64,000 bases of DNA from Adiantum capillus-veneris (Eukaryota > Streptophyta > Polypodiopsida > Polypodiales > Pteridaceae): positions 127,975,470 through 128,039,469 of the forward strand of contig CM043962.1 of the NCBI GenBank assembly GCA_014529385.2, in the 5' to 3' direction. A program made the position numbers and the translations under genes. Shown here piece by piece: positions 30,839 to 43,589 of the stretch. Every line of letters begins with the position of its first letter. The stretch's first letter is position 1. The notes under the pieces are model-generated. The model was not told the DNA's origin. It saw nothing but the letters and a program-made list of their open reading frames with translations, and did not search any database.

Positions 30839-31457
30839 AAAAGTCCCTTGCTACTTAAGGTACATGGGAAGATCTTCACTGCAGATGAGTATAGCCGAGA
30901 CCTACAAGAATTTCCAAAAGATTAAGGATGCTATCTCGATCTCACAGCAAAGGCAAAAGGTTGCTGCTGACAAGCACAGAAGAGCCCAAGCCTTTAAAGA
31001 AAACGATTGGGTCTTGTTAAAGTTTCCCAAGGCTCTATTAAGGCACACGACGGGCAAGAATCCTACGGGCCACCGAAAGTACTATGCTAAACTAGCAAAA
31101 AGGTACTATGGTCCCTTTCCGATTCTTAGGCCAATCAATGAGATGGCCTATCAACTCAAGTTGCCCAATCATTGGCTCATACACAATGCTTTCCATGTGA
31201 GCCTATTAAAGCCTTACAAAGGAGAGCCACCTCAAGAACCAACTATTGAAGACTCGCCGGAGATCGAGGACCAAGAGGAGGTGCTGCAGCCCGAGTCCAT
31301 TCTTCGACATGAAGACAAGGTGCTAAGAGGCGGTAAGACTATCCGACGATATCTTATTAAGTTTAAGAATTATCCTTTTGAAGATGCTAGATGGATGCAA
31401 GGCATACAATTAAAGGATAACCTAAACCTTGTTAATGCTTACAATGCTTCCCAATGA
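30839..31457 (+). pseudogene. Gypsy-1 integrase C-terminus and chromodomain-like tail
   Basis: The frame open from 30825 gives the integrase C-terminal domain (ENDWVLLKFPKAL, YYGPFPILRPINEMAYQLKL, IHNAFHVSLLKPY). It ends in a segment resembling a degenerate chromodomain: PESILRHEDKVLRGGKTIRRY, LIKFKNYPFEDARW. Chromodomains at this position define plant chromoviruses and are thought to steer integration into heterochromatin. It stops at TGA 31455-31457. Confidence 0.88.
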
Positions 31458-31791
31458 GTAAGCAAATGTACAAAATGAACAAAGTTTTTGTCTTATAAGA
31501 CTTTCTTTTTCTTTATTGTGCACAAAAATGAAGTAGCATGCATGCTTAGATCAAGTTTGCGGAGACGACGTCTCCCAAACACCAAGTAGAGCTTGTCACT
31601 CTATTATGGAAGAATGATAGGACTAATGTGCAGACATGCTTGCGGCAGCCTAAGGCTCTCAAGCACCAAATGGACTAGTCATCCATTGTGGAATGATGTC
31701 GTAGGGTAACATAGGAATCCTCTACCCGCTAAGAAAAGGACTCATGAATATGCTTTATCTTCTCTACACCATAGTCGAGGACGACTATGAT

Positions 31792-31807
31792 TTCAAGAGA
31801 GAGGTAA
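31792..31807 (+). other. Gypsy-1 polypurine tract
   Basis: tcaagagagaggtaa lies immediately before the 3' LTR. The same tract, reverse-complemented, lies at 37314-37328 in Gypsy-2. Confidence 0.75.
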
Positions 31808-33391
31808 TGACATAATAATCAATATCTAATTCTCCTAAATGATTTTCTCATATTTAACTGATCATTTAATGTGGGGAAGTGCCAGGGGAGAAAAGGCTAG
31901 AATATTGGTTAAGCTAGCAGACTGGCCACAGTAGGGATCCAAAGGAGGGAAAATAGGGATCCAAAGGGGGGGCCATCTGCAAAAGAGCCATGTGCAAAAA
32001 TGGGCTAAAAAGACCCTAAGGTTCAGCCCACTAAGACTTCCAAAATGCTAAGGTTCCAAAATTCAAAGGTTGTGTCCAAAGGGTTAAAGCTTAGGGGGAA
32101 TTGGATGCTTTGTGTGCTCTCCAAAGTCAACACATATCCCTACATGGGAGGGGGCGAGCCCTTCTTCTAGGGGATGAGAGAGAAATCCACACACACACAG
32201 GTTCCCTTTACACAAAGGGAATGAGGGACACATGTCAGCTCCGTAGGCCAGATGCCCACAAGGTGTGCCCAGTTTCTATTGGATGACCCTTGAAGTGGAC
32301 CAATGAGAATTAAGGTAGAGAAAATCTAGTTTAATTAATTTAAAAACATTTAATAAAAGAAACCAATGAGAATTAAGTCTCCTAGAAGACTATTGGGCAG
32401 TCTCACAAGGGGTCCAATGAGCATTCAGGAGCCCAATGGCTTGCTTGATTCCTATTGGCCAGGAGGCAAAGGGGTCCAATGAGAGTTTAGTTTAATTATT
32501 TAATTACCTAAAGCTCTCACAAAAGGGAAAAGGGGGACACATGTCAGAAGGGTATCACTTATGATGCTTAATAGTGATTGGTTTGACTTGGGGAGAGCCA
32601 ATGAGGGCTCAGCAAGAGCAAATAGCAAGAGGGCTCGCCCAAGAGAGAGAGGGGGCTGATTTTTGCAAGGCATTATGACACACACACTCACACAATCTCA
32701 TGTGTGAAGAAAGAGAAGACTATCTCTTCCCAAGCTTTAATGGAGAGCTCATCACCTACTCCAAGCTTGTGAGATAGAAGCCTACATCAACACACTCTTG
32801 GCATGTGGATGCAAATCCAACCAAGATCCAAGCTTCAATGCATGCTCATCTCCTCTAACAAGCTAATTAATAAGCTAAGCTATGCTAATATGAGTGATTA
32901 TGTGAGGAGATGCACATCTTTCTTGTAAGATACTCCTTCTTCCTCTCAATCTACTCTCATACCCTGCTAGCTCTCACCATCTTCGAAGGTGTGTGAGGTC
33001 TTGGGTCTGAGAACGAGGATAATTCAAGTTGTGTTTGCTAAGTGTTTTGCTTAGTGCATGAAGCTTTCATCTTCATTGCACTAGCTAGTCTTGAAGGAAC
33101 ACAAAGAATTGTATTGTACAATGTCTCTCTTGATGGGAGAAACCATAATACAAAGCCTTTTGGAGGGGGGACCGGCTCCATGCAAATCCGGTCCTCAACT
33201 GTTGTCATTATCTTAATTTCTCTCTCTTTTGAAAGTATTGTCGATGCTATCTAACTAGGTGTTATGATTTTTGTTGCTCTCTCCACCCAAGCACTCTTGT
33301 AATTCTCATTAGGAATCTATTCTAATGAAATGCCCACTATGTTCATGCTCATTTCCGCTACACACAAGTTATTAGGCCATTAAATGTTACA
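31808..33391 (+). repeat. Gypsy-1 3' LTR
   Basis: 1,584 bp. It differs from the 5' LTR mainly by a small duplication around agggatccaaag (31934-31975), an insertion of about 15 bp near 32050 and shortening of the CA tract. It begins TGACATAA where the 5' LTR has TGTCATAA. Confidence 0.93.
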
Positions 33392-33541
33392 TTCTCTATT
33401 GCAATGAGTATGTGTGTGCATGCGTGCACGAAGAGAAACTCAAACATTGAGTATGCCTTTGCAAAGAGAGGGGGACGTGCCTACCTACAACAAAGTTGAA
33501 CCATCCATGTACTAGCTTGAGATGTAGCTCACATTTATCAC

Positions 33542-33666
<125 letters not shown>

Positions 33667-33770
33667 GCAAAGAGAGGGAATATTTGTGGACAATGTATTG
33701 CAAAATTAGACAAAAGCGTATTCACTCATGTGAATCACTTTTAGGGATTATGGCCAGACAACTACCAATG

Positions 33771-33911
<141 letters not shown>

Positions 33912-34089
33912 CAAAGGGGCATTGATAAATGAAAAGAATATAGAGGCCGATTTTCAACAATTGGTAGATGCATAAGGTGCATGGATGCATGAGGTGCATG
34001 GATGCATGCATGCAAAGAGGGAAGGGAAGAGATAGATTGGGTGGAGACACACATTGTGTGTGTGTGCATGCGTGGATGCCGCCTGGGTT

Positions 34090-34186
34090 CCTTATTACTC
34101 AAGAGAAGAAGATGAAGAATCAGTTACTGGTAGAAATGTAGGGGGTTAGTCATGGCATTCACGCACTTTGGCCCTTTACCCCAATA
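34090..34186 (-). repeat. Copia-2 3' LTR start
   Basis: On the minus strand the sequence reads tttaagtgaaagat and then TATTGGGGTAAAG. This is the same layout as the polypurine tract and TGTTGGGGTATAAAG start of Copia-1. The far end is not resolved; it may extend into the microsatellites below 33,909. Confidence 0.5.
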
Positions 34187-34200
34187 ATCTTTCACTTAAA

Positions 34201-35751
34201 GCCAATGTGTCCATAAGTGGCTATGACTAAAGTTAGTATTTACGACCATAAAGCATGACAATAGATTCACCTTTGTACAATTGTGTTCACTCTATATCCA
34301 TGAATTTGATGCAATACAAATTGCTCCATAGCCAGACTCTTTGTAAGAAAAACTGTTGGGTTGTTACTAGTCTGAACCTTGATAAGATTCAACTCCTTAT
34401 TTGTCAACACATCCCAAATGAGATGATACCTCACCTCAATGTGCTCTGACTTGGAGTGAAACACAAGAGTACTTGTCAATGCAATGGTACTCTCTGACTA
34501 TCACAAGGAAAAACTAGAACCAACTGAATGTGTAAGTCTCCCACTAAATGTGCCAACCATATAGATTCTTTGTTGGCATCTGACGCTAACACATACTCAA
34601 TCTCTATAGTGGAAGAAGGCATACAATCTTGGAGAGATGAACTTCAAGAAATGGCTCCTCCTGTGAATATGAATATGTAGCCCGATATAGACCTCTTACT
34701 ATCTTTGCAATCCGTCTAATTCACATCTATGTAACCAACAATATATGCATTGCTATTACCAAAGTGTAGGCACTTGGCTATTGTACCCTAAGTACTCGAG
34801 GATATGTTTCACTGCTATCCAAGAATGAGATGCAAGCAAACTATCACTAAGTGGACTTTCTTGAAATTATCATGTCATCTACATATAAGATGCGAATGAT
34901 CTGCAAGAAAACTGTCACTGAGTTTTTTTGTATGCAAGAAGTGATCCTCATGACACATTCTAAACCCTTAGGACCTCATGAAGGAATAAAAACTTTTGAT
35001 ACCATTGACTTGAACCCTTCTTTAAGCCTTAAAGAGCTTTCTTGAATTTACATACAAGCTCCTTCTGCTAAGCTACTCAAAACTTTTAGATTGCTTCTTG
35101 AAAACATCCTCCTCAAGATCCCCATGAAGAAATGTGGTCTTCACATTCATTTGGATAAGCTCCAATCCTCAATGGCTACTAGTCCAAGCACTATATGTAG
35201 GGTAGTCACCTTGCTTATGGGTGATAATATTTCATCAAAATTAACTCCTTTTTGCGGCTTGAACCCCTAAACATCTGGCCTTGTACTTAGGCTTGGGATC
35301 CTCTTATCTTCTTGTAAACCCATTTGCAAGCTAAGGCTTGCTTGCCTTTTGGCAACTCAACTAAATCCTAGGTCTCATTGTTGGAAATCAAGTCATACTT
35401 TGATTGCATGGCCTATTTCCATTGGACCTTGTCATCCATGTGAATGGATTCTTTGTAACAAGATGTCTACCCATAGTCAACCAGCATGACATAGTCCAAC
35501 CCTGACTGAAAGCACTCATGTGGATTTGAGGATCTACTAGATTTACTCTTTATCTTGTCAATTGGAGCACTCCTAGTGGAAAGTCCATCACTAGTCTTTT
35601 GAGTTGTCACAAAATGTAAGGGGCAAAGTTCTTGAATGTGATTTTTTGTACTTAACGTCTTTGATAGGCTTCTTGTGCATATTTGACTCGTTCAAGATAA
35701 CGTGTGAATACAAATGAATTTATGAAATTTTGAGTGATGGTAGAGATGATA
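34201..35751 (-). pseudogene. Copia-2: RT and RNase H (minus strand)
   Basis: Read on the minus strand from 35751, RT begins with 'AMQSKYDLISNNETWDLVEL' and 'KGKQALACKWVYKK' (35440-35320) and has an intact catalytic YVDD in 'RILYVDDMIIS' (about 34890-34860). RNase H follows, with 'EYVLASDANKESIWL' and 'VFHSKSEHIEVRYHLI' (34470-34400), and a C-terminus like 'LTKSLAMEQF'. Several stops and frameshifts break the frame. The 5' part of the element is at 41460-42620; Gypsy-2 sits between the two halves. Confidence 0.8.
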
Positions 35752-35756
35752 TCCCA

Positions 35757-36483
35757 TGTAACATTTAATGGCCTAGTAACTTGTGTGTAGCGGAAAATAG
35801 CATAAACATAGTGAGCATTTCATTAGAATAGATTCCTAATGAGCATAGCAAGAGTGCTTGGATGGAGAGAGCAACAAAAAACATAACACCTAGTTAGATA
35901 GGCATGAACAATACTTCAAAAGAGAGAGAAGTTAAATTAGGACCGGATTTACATGGAGCCGGTCCCCCCTCCAAAAGGCTTTGTATTATAGGTTTCCCCC
36001 ACCAAGGGAGACATTTTACAATACAATACTTTGTGTTCCTTCAATAACTTGCTGGTGCAATGAAGATGAAACTTCAAGCACCATGCACACACTTATAAAA
36101 CACAACATCAATTCCCTCACAGTCTCAGACCCAAGACCACACACACCTTCGAAGATGGTGAGAGTAGCGGGGTATGAGAGTAGATTGAGAGGAAGAAGGA
36201 GTATTCTTACGAGAAAGAAGTATATATCCTCACATAATCACTCATAATAGCTTATCATAGCTTAGTAATTAGCATGGTAGAGGAGATGAGCATGCATTGG
36301 AGCTTGGCTCTTGGTTGGATTTGCATCACAAAGCCAAGAGTTTTTAGTGTAGGCCTCCCTTGTCACAAGCTTGAAGTAGATGATGGGCTTTCCATTAACA
36401 CTTGAGAAGGAGAGAGAGTCTTCTTTGCTTCACACATGAGATTGTGTGAGTGTGTGTGTGTGATAGTGCCTTGCCAAAATCAG

Positions 36484-36524
<41 letters not shown>

Positions 36525-37313
36525 TCAACCACTCTTGCATTTTACTCATGCTGGCACCCCATTGGACCCTACAAAGCTTAGCCAATGATAATTGAGAAGC
36601 ATAAGTGATAGCTTTTTGACATGTGTCCCCTTTCCCCTTTGTCTTCTGGCCAATAGGAATCAGGCAAGCCATTGGGTTGCTGAATGCTCATTGGACCCCT
36701 TGGGAGACTGTCCAATAGTCTTCTCAAGAGCTTAATTCCTATTGGTTCTTTTATCAAGTGTTTTAAAATAAATTAAACTAAATGTACTCTAGCCTAATTC
36801 TCATTGGTCCACCTCTATGGCCATCCAATAGGATTTGAATGCACCTTGGGGGCAACTGAGCTAGGGACCTGGCATGTGTCCCCTATTCCCTTTGTGTAAA
36901 GGGAGCCTGAGTGTGTGTGTGTGTGTGTGTGTTTGTGTGTTTCTCTCTCATCCCCTACTAAAAGGGCTTTCCCCCTCCCATCTAGGGATTTGCAAAGACT
37001 TTTAGGTCTTCCAAAGGCATCCAATTCCCCTAGGTTTGACCATTGGACTTTTTATTGAATTTTGGAACCTTAGCATTTTGGAAGTCTTAATGGGCTGAAC
37101 CTTAGGGTCTTTGAAGCCCATTCATGCACATTGCTCTTTTGTAGATAGACCCCCCTTTGGATCCCTATTTTCCCTCCTTTGGATCCCTATTGTGGGCGAT
37201 CTGCCTGCTTAACCAATATTCTAGCCTTTTCTCCTCTAGTACTTCCCCATATTAAATGATCAATTTAACACGAAAAAATCATTTAGGAGAATTAGATATT
37301 AGTTATTATGACA
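35757..37313 (-). repeat. Gypsy-2 3' LTR (full length)
   Basis: 1,557 bp, the reverse complement of the Gypsy-1 LTR layout, with a (GT)n tract at 36907-36932 and a (CT)n tract at about 36493-36520. The polypurine tract follows at 37314-37328. Confidence 0.92.
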
Positions 37314-37330
37314 TTACCTCTCTCTTGAAA

Positions 37331-38520
37331 TCATAGTCTTCCTCGACTATGGGGTAGAGAAGATAATGTATACCTAACGTTTTTCTTTGTTAGGTCATGT
37401 AATGGTCCCGTGATTTGTGAGAACTTTTCTATGAAGCGTCTATAGTATATGCACATACCTATAAAGCTTCTTAGTTCATGAAGATTCCTTGGATTAGGCC
37501 ATCCTTTTCTTACTAGCTTTGATGGATCCATTTGGATGCCATCTTGAGAGATAATGTGACCTAATTATTGAATCTCTTGTAAGCAAAACTCACTTTTCTT
37601 TTGATTAATATAAAGTTTATTCTCTCGTAAGACTTGAAATATTACCTGGAGGTGTTGCTTTTGTTCGTCTAATGAATTAGAGTAGCTGATAATGTCATCA
37701 AAGAACACTCCAGTAAAGGTTCGGTGAGGCTTGAATAGCTTCTCCATCAAGCGATTAAATGTGGCTGGTGCATTGGTCAAGCCAAAAGGATGACAATGTA
37801 TTCATAAGACCAAACGTAGTGCAAAATGAGGTCTTTACAATGTCTTAATCAACTATCCTTATTTGATGGTAGCCTTTTTTAGGTTAATTCTACTGAAGTA
37901 GGTGGACCCTTGTAGCTTATCAAATAGGTCTTCTACCCATGGAATGGGAAACCTATTCTTGATAGTGATGCTATTTAGTGCTCTATAGTCGACACACATA
38001 CGATATGTGCCGTCTTTCTTTTGCACTAATAACATAGGTGAACAAAATGGAGATGAGCTAGGCCTAATCATGCCCTTCTCAATTAACTCATGCACTTGCC
38101 GCATAATCTCCTCTTGTTGAGCTTGAGAAACTCTATAAGGAGGTTTATTAGGTGGTGAGCTTCCTAGAAGAAGTTCAATTGCATGGTCATCATTGTCTCG
38201 TTTAGGAGGTAGTCCACAAGGAATGTCATCAATAAAAACATCTTGAAATCCCTTGAGAAAATTGGATAACTCTAATTCCTTGTGATTGTATAAATTTTCT
38301 TTTGCTAAAGCATTACTTTCATTTTGAGACTCTTTAACAAAAATCATGTACATGGAAATGGAGCTCTTTATTGACTTATTGGAAGCTTGTGTATGTACAA
38401 TGGGTATGGTGTTACCCAATTCCTTAGCATCTATATACATATCTTTTTCCGTGAACCTAAAGTAGATTTTCCTTTCAGAGAATTTAACATTGGCAGCCAT
38501 GCAATCAAACCATGGTGCCC
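37331..38520 (-). pseudogene. Gypsy-2 RT and connection domain
   Basis: Minus-strand pieces give the segment before RT (38500-37859, including YRMCVDYRALNSITIKNRFP), the catalytic GVFFDDIISYS (about 37700), and the connection segment RSFIGMCIYYRRFIEKFSQI (about 37440) that Gypsy-1 lacks. The reading stops at about 37370, where a large deletion joins it to the 3' untranslated end. Small frameshifts separate the pieces. Confidence 0.88.
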
Positions 38521-40380
38521 CTAGGATACATCCTCATGCTTGTGAGGAGAGATAAAGAAGTTCTCTTTGTCCACACAGCTTTGGACATGGAGCCTCAATT
38601 TCCCAATTAAGGGAGTGGCTGAAGATTCTTGCCCCTTGAAAGCACCATCGGCGGGTAGAACATCTCCCATCTCATAGGCTTGGATGCTTAGCTGGGTGGC
38701 CAACTCTGTGGATATAAAATTGTGAGTAGAATCAGGGTCAAAGAGAATAAAAGCATCATGTTCTCTTACCTTTCCCCAAGCATGGCATAGAGGAGATCCT
38801 TTGCGGTGAGCTTCCTCTTCTTGGATTTTGACCAAGGTAGCTCTAGGAGGCTCATTTTGTGTATTCTTGTGGGGGCAAGCAGGGGAAGCATGCCCTTGCT
38901 CCCCGCACTTGAAACAATGGTTATCTTTACGATAAGACTCAAGCTCTTCAGAAGAGAGTTTATTTTTGCCTTTATAAACTCCCTTCTCCTTAGCTTTGCT
39001 GTTGTTGGCATTGGCTTTAGGAAACTTTTGGACATTTCCCTTCCCCTTAGGCTCATTGTTACAGTCCTTGTTCTCCATGGGCTTAAGATTTCTCTTAGCC
39101 CCTCTTTGGAAATTGATTTGTGAAGACACCATGGTTTGGTGTATGACCGCAAATATGGTACGTGGCCGTTGGGAGTTGACATGCTCCGCCATATCTTCAG
39201 TAAAGTCCGCGCAAATTGTTGTTTTTGCTCTCCAAAATCCATCTTTTTGAAGATAGTGTCTTTGAGATGTAAGTCCCAAAACTTGTCTACATATTTATGA
39301 ATAGATTTGTAAGGAGAGAGCTTCAAGCTTCGCCATTCAGTGATTACTTTGTCTTTGGCATATCGGTAGCCAAAAACTGCTTCATGATGGAAGCTCTTAA
39401 AGCTTTCCATGTTCATGGAGCTTCACCATTTGCCCGTAGGCTAGACCACCATTGCCTGGCGAACTTTTGAAAATGCATAGCTACATGGTGTAGCTTAGAG
39501 GACTCCATGAAGCCCTTATCTCCAAATGCCTCATCGAATTGTTTGATGAAAGCCAAGACTTTGTTCGTAGCACCAAAGGTGCCATCGTAGGTAAGGAAAG
39601 AGATGTTCTTTCCTCCCTCTTTGAACTTATTGAGCTTGGACGACCTCTTCCATGCAGCATAGGATTTATTATGGAGTCTTTTTTTTGGTGGTACAAAAGT
39701 TGCACCATCGCTTTCTTCAAAAGATGGAGAATTTGAGGAAGATGGAGAAGAGGGTGACCTCTTTCTCGCCTTTTTCTTGCCTTGTTCCTCCTTGTATGCA
39801 CCATCACTTTCTTCATAAGAGAAAGAGGATCAAGAAGATGGAGAAGAGGGTGACCTCTTTATCACCTTTTTCTTCTCTTGTTTTCTATCATCTCTCTTTG
39901 AATTATGGTGTGGAGAAGTGTGCGATGGTATTCTCCGTTTAGGGGGTGATGGAGAGCACTTTGCCCACCGTCTTTGTGGAGCCATCTCTGCCGAGGTGGC
40001 AGGAGACTCACTTCTTTCTCGTTCTTTTGGTGGGGACTCTTGAGTTCTCCTTTGGGAAGGAGATGTGTCATCAAGTAGTAGATTTTTGAGCCCTTTGTAC
40101 GGATCCTCTTCTTCTTCCCGAATCGGAGAGAGGCCTCTTTTGGAAATCTCACAAGGAGGCTTCTAGGTACTCTCTCTTCATGGTGGGGATTTTGGAGAAT
40201 CCCATGAGCACGAAGCTGCCATTGCACTCCACTTTGGAGGGATGGATTTCCCATGGCTTGTTGAAGCCTAGAAACAAGGTAGTTAACAAGCATAGGGACA
40301 TCATTAGTAGCCTGGTCATTAGCAAAATCAAAGCTATCAACATTAATTTCACTCTCTTTACTATTGCCAGCGAATCTAAC
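38521..40380 (-). pseudogene. Gypsy-2 gag and protease
   Basis: Minus strand, homologous to Gypsy-1 26897-28740. The start codon position reads att instead of atg. The gag core and Ser/Lys/Arg-rich region are present but frameshifted. The CCHC knuckle CFKCGEQGHASPAC is intact (about 38925-38885). The protease segment reads FDPDSTHNFIS, again without the usual D-S/T-G. At the codon where Gypsy-1 has TGA, this copy has CGG (Arg), but it has its own TGA a few codons later. Confidence 0.88.
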
Positions 40381-40398
40381 AATTTTTAGGTGTAGACG

Positions 40399-41454
40399 GG
40401 ATGAGCATGCATTGGAACTTGGCTCTTGGTTGGATTTGCATCACAAAGCCAAGAGTTTTTGGTGTAGGCCTCCCTTCTCACAAGCTTGGAGTAGATGATG
40501 AGCTTTCCATTAAAGCTTGAGAAAGAGAGAGAGAGTCTTATTTGCTTCACACATGAAATTGTGTGACTGTCTATGTGTGAGTGATAATGCCTTGCCAAAA
40601 TCAGCCCTCTCTCTCTCTTGGTCGACCCCTCTTGCATTTTACTCATGCTGGCACCCCATTGGACCCTACAAAGCTTAGCCAATGATAATTGAGAAGCATA
40701 AGTGATAGCCTTTCGACATGTGCCCTCCTTCCCCCTTTTTGAGAGCTTTAGGTATTTGATTTATGAAATTAAACTCTCATTGGACCCCTTTGTCTTCTGG
40801 CCAACAGGAATCAGGCAAGCCATTGGGCTACTGAATGCTCATTGGACCCCTTGGGAGACTGTCCAATAGTCCTCTAGAGAGCTTAATTCCTATTGGTTCT
40901 TTTATAGAGAGCTTAATTCCTATTGGTTATTTTATCAAATGTTTTAAAAGGAATTAAACTAAATGTATTCTAGCCTAGTTCTCATTGGTCCACCTCTATG
41001 GCCATCCAATAGGATTTGAATGCACCTTGGGGGCAATTGGGCTAGGGACTTAACATGTGTCCCCTATTCCCTTTGTGTAAAGGGAGCCTGAGTGTGTGTG
41101 TGTTTATCTCTCATCCCCTACTAAAAGGGCTCACCCCCTCCCATCTAGGGATTTGCAAAGACTTTTAGGTCTTCCAAAGGCATCCAATTTCCCTAAGGTT
41201 TGACCATTGGATTTTTTATTGAATTTTGGAACCTTAGCATTTTGGAAGTCTTAATGGGCTGAAACTTAGGGTCTTTGAAGCCCATTGATGCACATTTCTC
41301 TTTTGCAGATGGGCCCCCCTTTGGATCCCTACTATGGTCGGTCTGCCAGCTTAACCAATATTCTAGCTTTTTCTCCCCTGGTACTTCCCCATATAAAATG
41401 ATCAGCTTAACATGATAAAATATGTTAGGGGATTAGATATTGATTATTATGACA
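40399..41454 (-). repeat. Gypsy-2 5' LTR, truncated
   Basis: It matches 36284-37313 of the full LTR. A deletion joins it directly to the gag region at about 40399. It carries its own 30-bp tandem duplication (40876-40935). Confidence 0.9.
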
Positions 41455-41459
41455 TCCCA

Positions 41460-42620
41460 TTTTTCCATTTGCACCATACCAAGGAAAACACTTGTGTGAC
41501 TTTGGGTATAGCCTATCTCAAAGCTCCTTTGGTAAATGTATATAGGTCTAACATCCAAAGACATGCAAATGATCATAGTGTGGCTTCTTTCCAAACCGCA
41601 AGTACTTTGCAATAAGGTGATTCAATAGCATATTAATCGATTTATTAATGATGTGTCCTAATGTCAAAACGGTTTCCATCCAAAAACCTTTGGTAAAAAC
41701 TTTTATAAAAGGAATTGATGACTCTCTCTTGAATCATGTGATGCATGTTCTCAGTGACTCCATTATGAGCAGGTGTGTAAGACATAGTAAAATTCCACCT
41801 AATGCCTCTCTTAGCACAAAAGTACTTTGCAGAAGTACTCTCCTCCATTATCAATCCTTAAGCTCTTGCGCTTCTCGCCTAACTTATTTTCAACTAATGA
41901 TAAGAACTTGTTAAGGATAGAGAAGACATCATCCTTGTGTTTTAAAGGATAGACACATACCTTTCTAATGGAGTAATCAATGAAAGGCAGGAAGTAACAA
42001 GCCCCCGAGATAATTGGTCAAATTAGGATTGCGTACATCGCTATACGCAAATTCTAATGGATGTAAGCACTTTCTATTCAATGGTAAGTGCACTATTCTA
42101 CTTTGTTCGCCATAAATGCAATGTTTACATGTACAAAATTTGGGAAAACTGAATGTATGTAAGTAAGTCAATGATTTCTTTCCCTTTTGGCTCATATGGC
42201 CTAGCCGGCTATGCCATAATTCAGTAGATGACAACTCGCTTATACTTAAATAATCCTCTTTACAAACGACACATACATACAATACAAGGTACTATGTTTC
42301 TTCCCTTTGAGAACCACAACATTACCCTTTTTAATGACCCAAGATCCGTTCCCAAAAATGGTTGTCATCTAGTTGCCCTGCTAAAATCAAGCTCTTTGCT
42401 AGCTTAGGAATATGTCTGCCACTTCTCAACATAAATTCCGTGCCACCATGTGAGACCAATCTAATGTCTCCAACACCCACAATGTCAAGCTCATAAGAGT
42501 CAATGAACTTCATTATGCTTTTGTGTATGCATAAGTAGAGAACCAATCTCTATGTGGTGTCATATGAAAGGAAGCACCAAAATCAATGACGCAATTGTGT
42601 GCATTAGTGGCACCTTCTGT
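41460..42620 (-). pseudogene. Copia-2: protease and integrase (minus strand)
   Basis: From high to low coordinates on the minus strand: a protease segment CVIDFGASFHMTPHRDWF (about 42590-42540, D-F-G instead of D-S-G), 'VGVGDIRLVSHGGTEFML', and the pre-integrase motif LWHSRLGHMSQKG with CKHCIYGEQS (42220-42100). Integrase follows with 'IDNGGEYFC' and NGVTENMHHMIQER, then 'HYDHLHVFGC' and 'HLPKELR' near 41560. The sequence breaks at the Gypsy-2 target site. The catalytic Glu is kept; stops are frequent. Confidence 0.8.
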
Positions 42621-42778
42621 AACAAGAGTATCTGCACTTATGTCTAAAGTAAAAACCAAAATATATGAAGGACCAACCGTCTTAAGCATGGGGATGGGAA
42701 TCGAGACAACTTTTTGAGGGAGATTTTTTAAAAATAATTTTTACTTGTAGTAGAAAAAATAAAAAAAAGCTCCATAAA

Positions 42779-42812
42779 AGCTCCCTCCTGGAAAGAGCTT
42801 TAGGAGGGAGCT
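42779..42812. repeat. Perfect 11-bp hairpin
   Basis: agctccctcct and aggagggagct pair around a 12-base loop. It lies beside a (CT)n(TA)n microsatellite (42833-42891). Confidence 0.8.
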
Positions 42813-42832
42813 TTCTCCCTTCTCCCTTCTCC

Positions 42833-42873
<41 letters not shown>

Positions 42874-42891
42874 AATATATAAAACAAGCTT

Positions 42892-43589
42892 TCCTTAAGT
42901 GTAGCATTACTTATAATTGTGCAAAAAATGTCCATGAGGAAGGTAGACAACATAACAAGCACATGCACCTCTTTGTCAAAATCAAATCCCTCTGATGTCC
43001 ATTGACTAAAGAATACGCTAAACTAATTTAAATAATCAAACATTGTGCTTTCTTCTTTCATACGAAGGTGAAATAGTTTCTTTATCAAGTAAACCTTATT
43101 ACTTGTGTACTTGCTGTCATAAAAACTACACAATTTGTCTCATTAGGCTTGAGAGGTAGCTTTGGTTTGCATACACAGAATGTATTTGGCTTGCTTCGGA
43201 CATAGGTTTACTGGATACAAGTATAGGGTTTTACCACACACTTTTGGCACTAAATTTGTGGCAATTTTATCATTCTGGGATGCTATGCAGTTTTATCATT
43301 GCGTTATCAAATGCATTTTTTTGTGGTCACTTGCAGATGGTATTGAAATCTTTTATCCCCATAGGGATACATTCATTATTTTCTGCTTGCATCAAATTGG
43401 TGCCTTTTTATGCATTGGTCCTCCTACACATAGTAGCACTAATCACTCATGTACATTGAGTTGTAGACACTATCATTGCATATCATTTTTGGATCCATAT
43501 CTTGGCATTTTGGCAATCCCAACCATTTTTGAGACTTGGCCAAAAGATAGTCATTGTTGAGCTTCACTTTAGTCATGTCTTATGATAAG
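42892..43589. other. Unassigned region
   Basis: A 132-codon open stretch (43162-43560) is Cys/His/Phe-rich and resembles no known family. It is probably chance in AT-rich DNA. Confidence 0.3.

Larger units (their letters stand above)
24924..33391 (+). mobile_element. Gypsy-1: chromovirus-type Ty3/gypsy element
   Basis: This 8,468-bp element has LTRs of 1,556 and 1,584 bp starting TG(T/A)CATAATAATC and ending CCATTAAATGTTACA. It has an iMet primer site, a polypurine tract (aagagagaggtaa) and a perfect target duplication ttctc (24919-24923, 33392-33396). Domain order is gag, protease, RT, RNase H, integrase, chromodomain-like tail, which is the gypsy order. The coding region has a nonsense codon, one internal deletion and two small frameshifts. 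The LTRs are very similar; most differences are small duplications. Confidence 0.95.
35757..41454 (-). mobile_element. Gypsy-2: deleted sister of Gypsy-1, inserted in Copia-2
   Basis: A minus-strand copy of the Gypsy-1 family with a perfect target duplication tccca (35752-35756, 41455-41459). It has one full LTR (35757-37313) and one truncated LTR (about 40399-41454). The primer site, leader and inner end of the 5' LTR are deleted. Pol is deleted from the end of the RT connection domain to just before the polypurine tract, so RNase H, integrase and chromodomain are absent. Confidence 0.93.

Noticed and set aside
34997-35010. Minus-strand TGGTATCAAAAG resembling a primer site
   Set aside because: It lies inside the Copia-2 RT coding region, with no LTR boundary beside it, so it is most likely chance.
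43162-43560. Possible small host gene
   Set aside because: The 132-codon frame has no recognisable family, no clear promoter or splice context, and adjoins a copia relic. It is probably a chance open frame.
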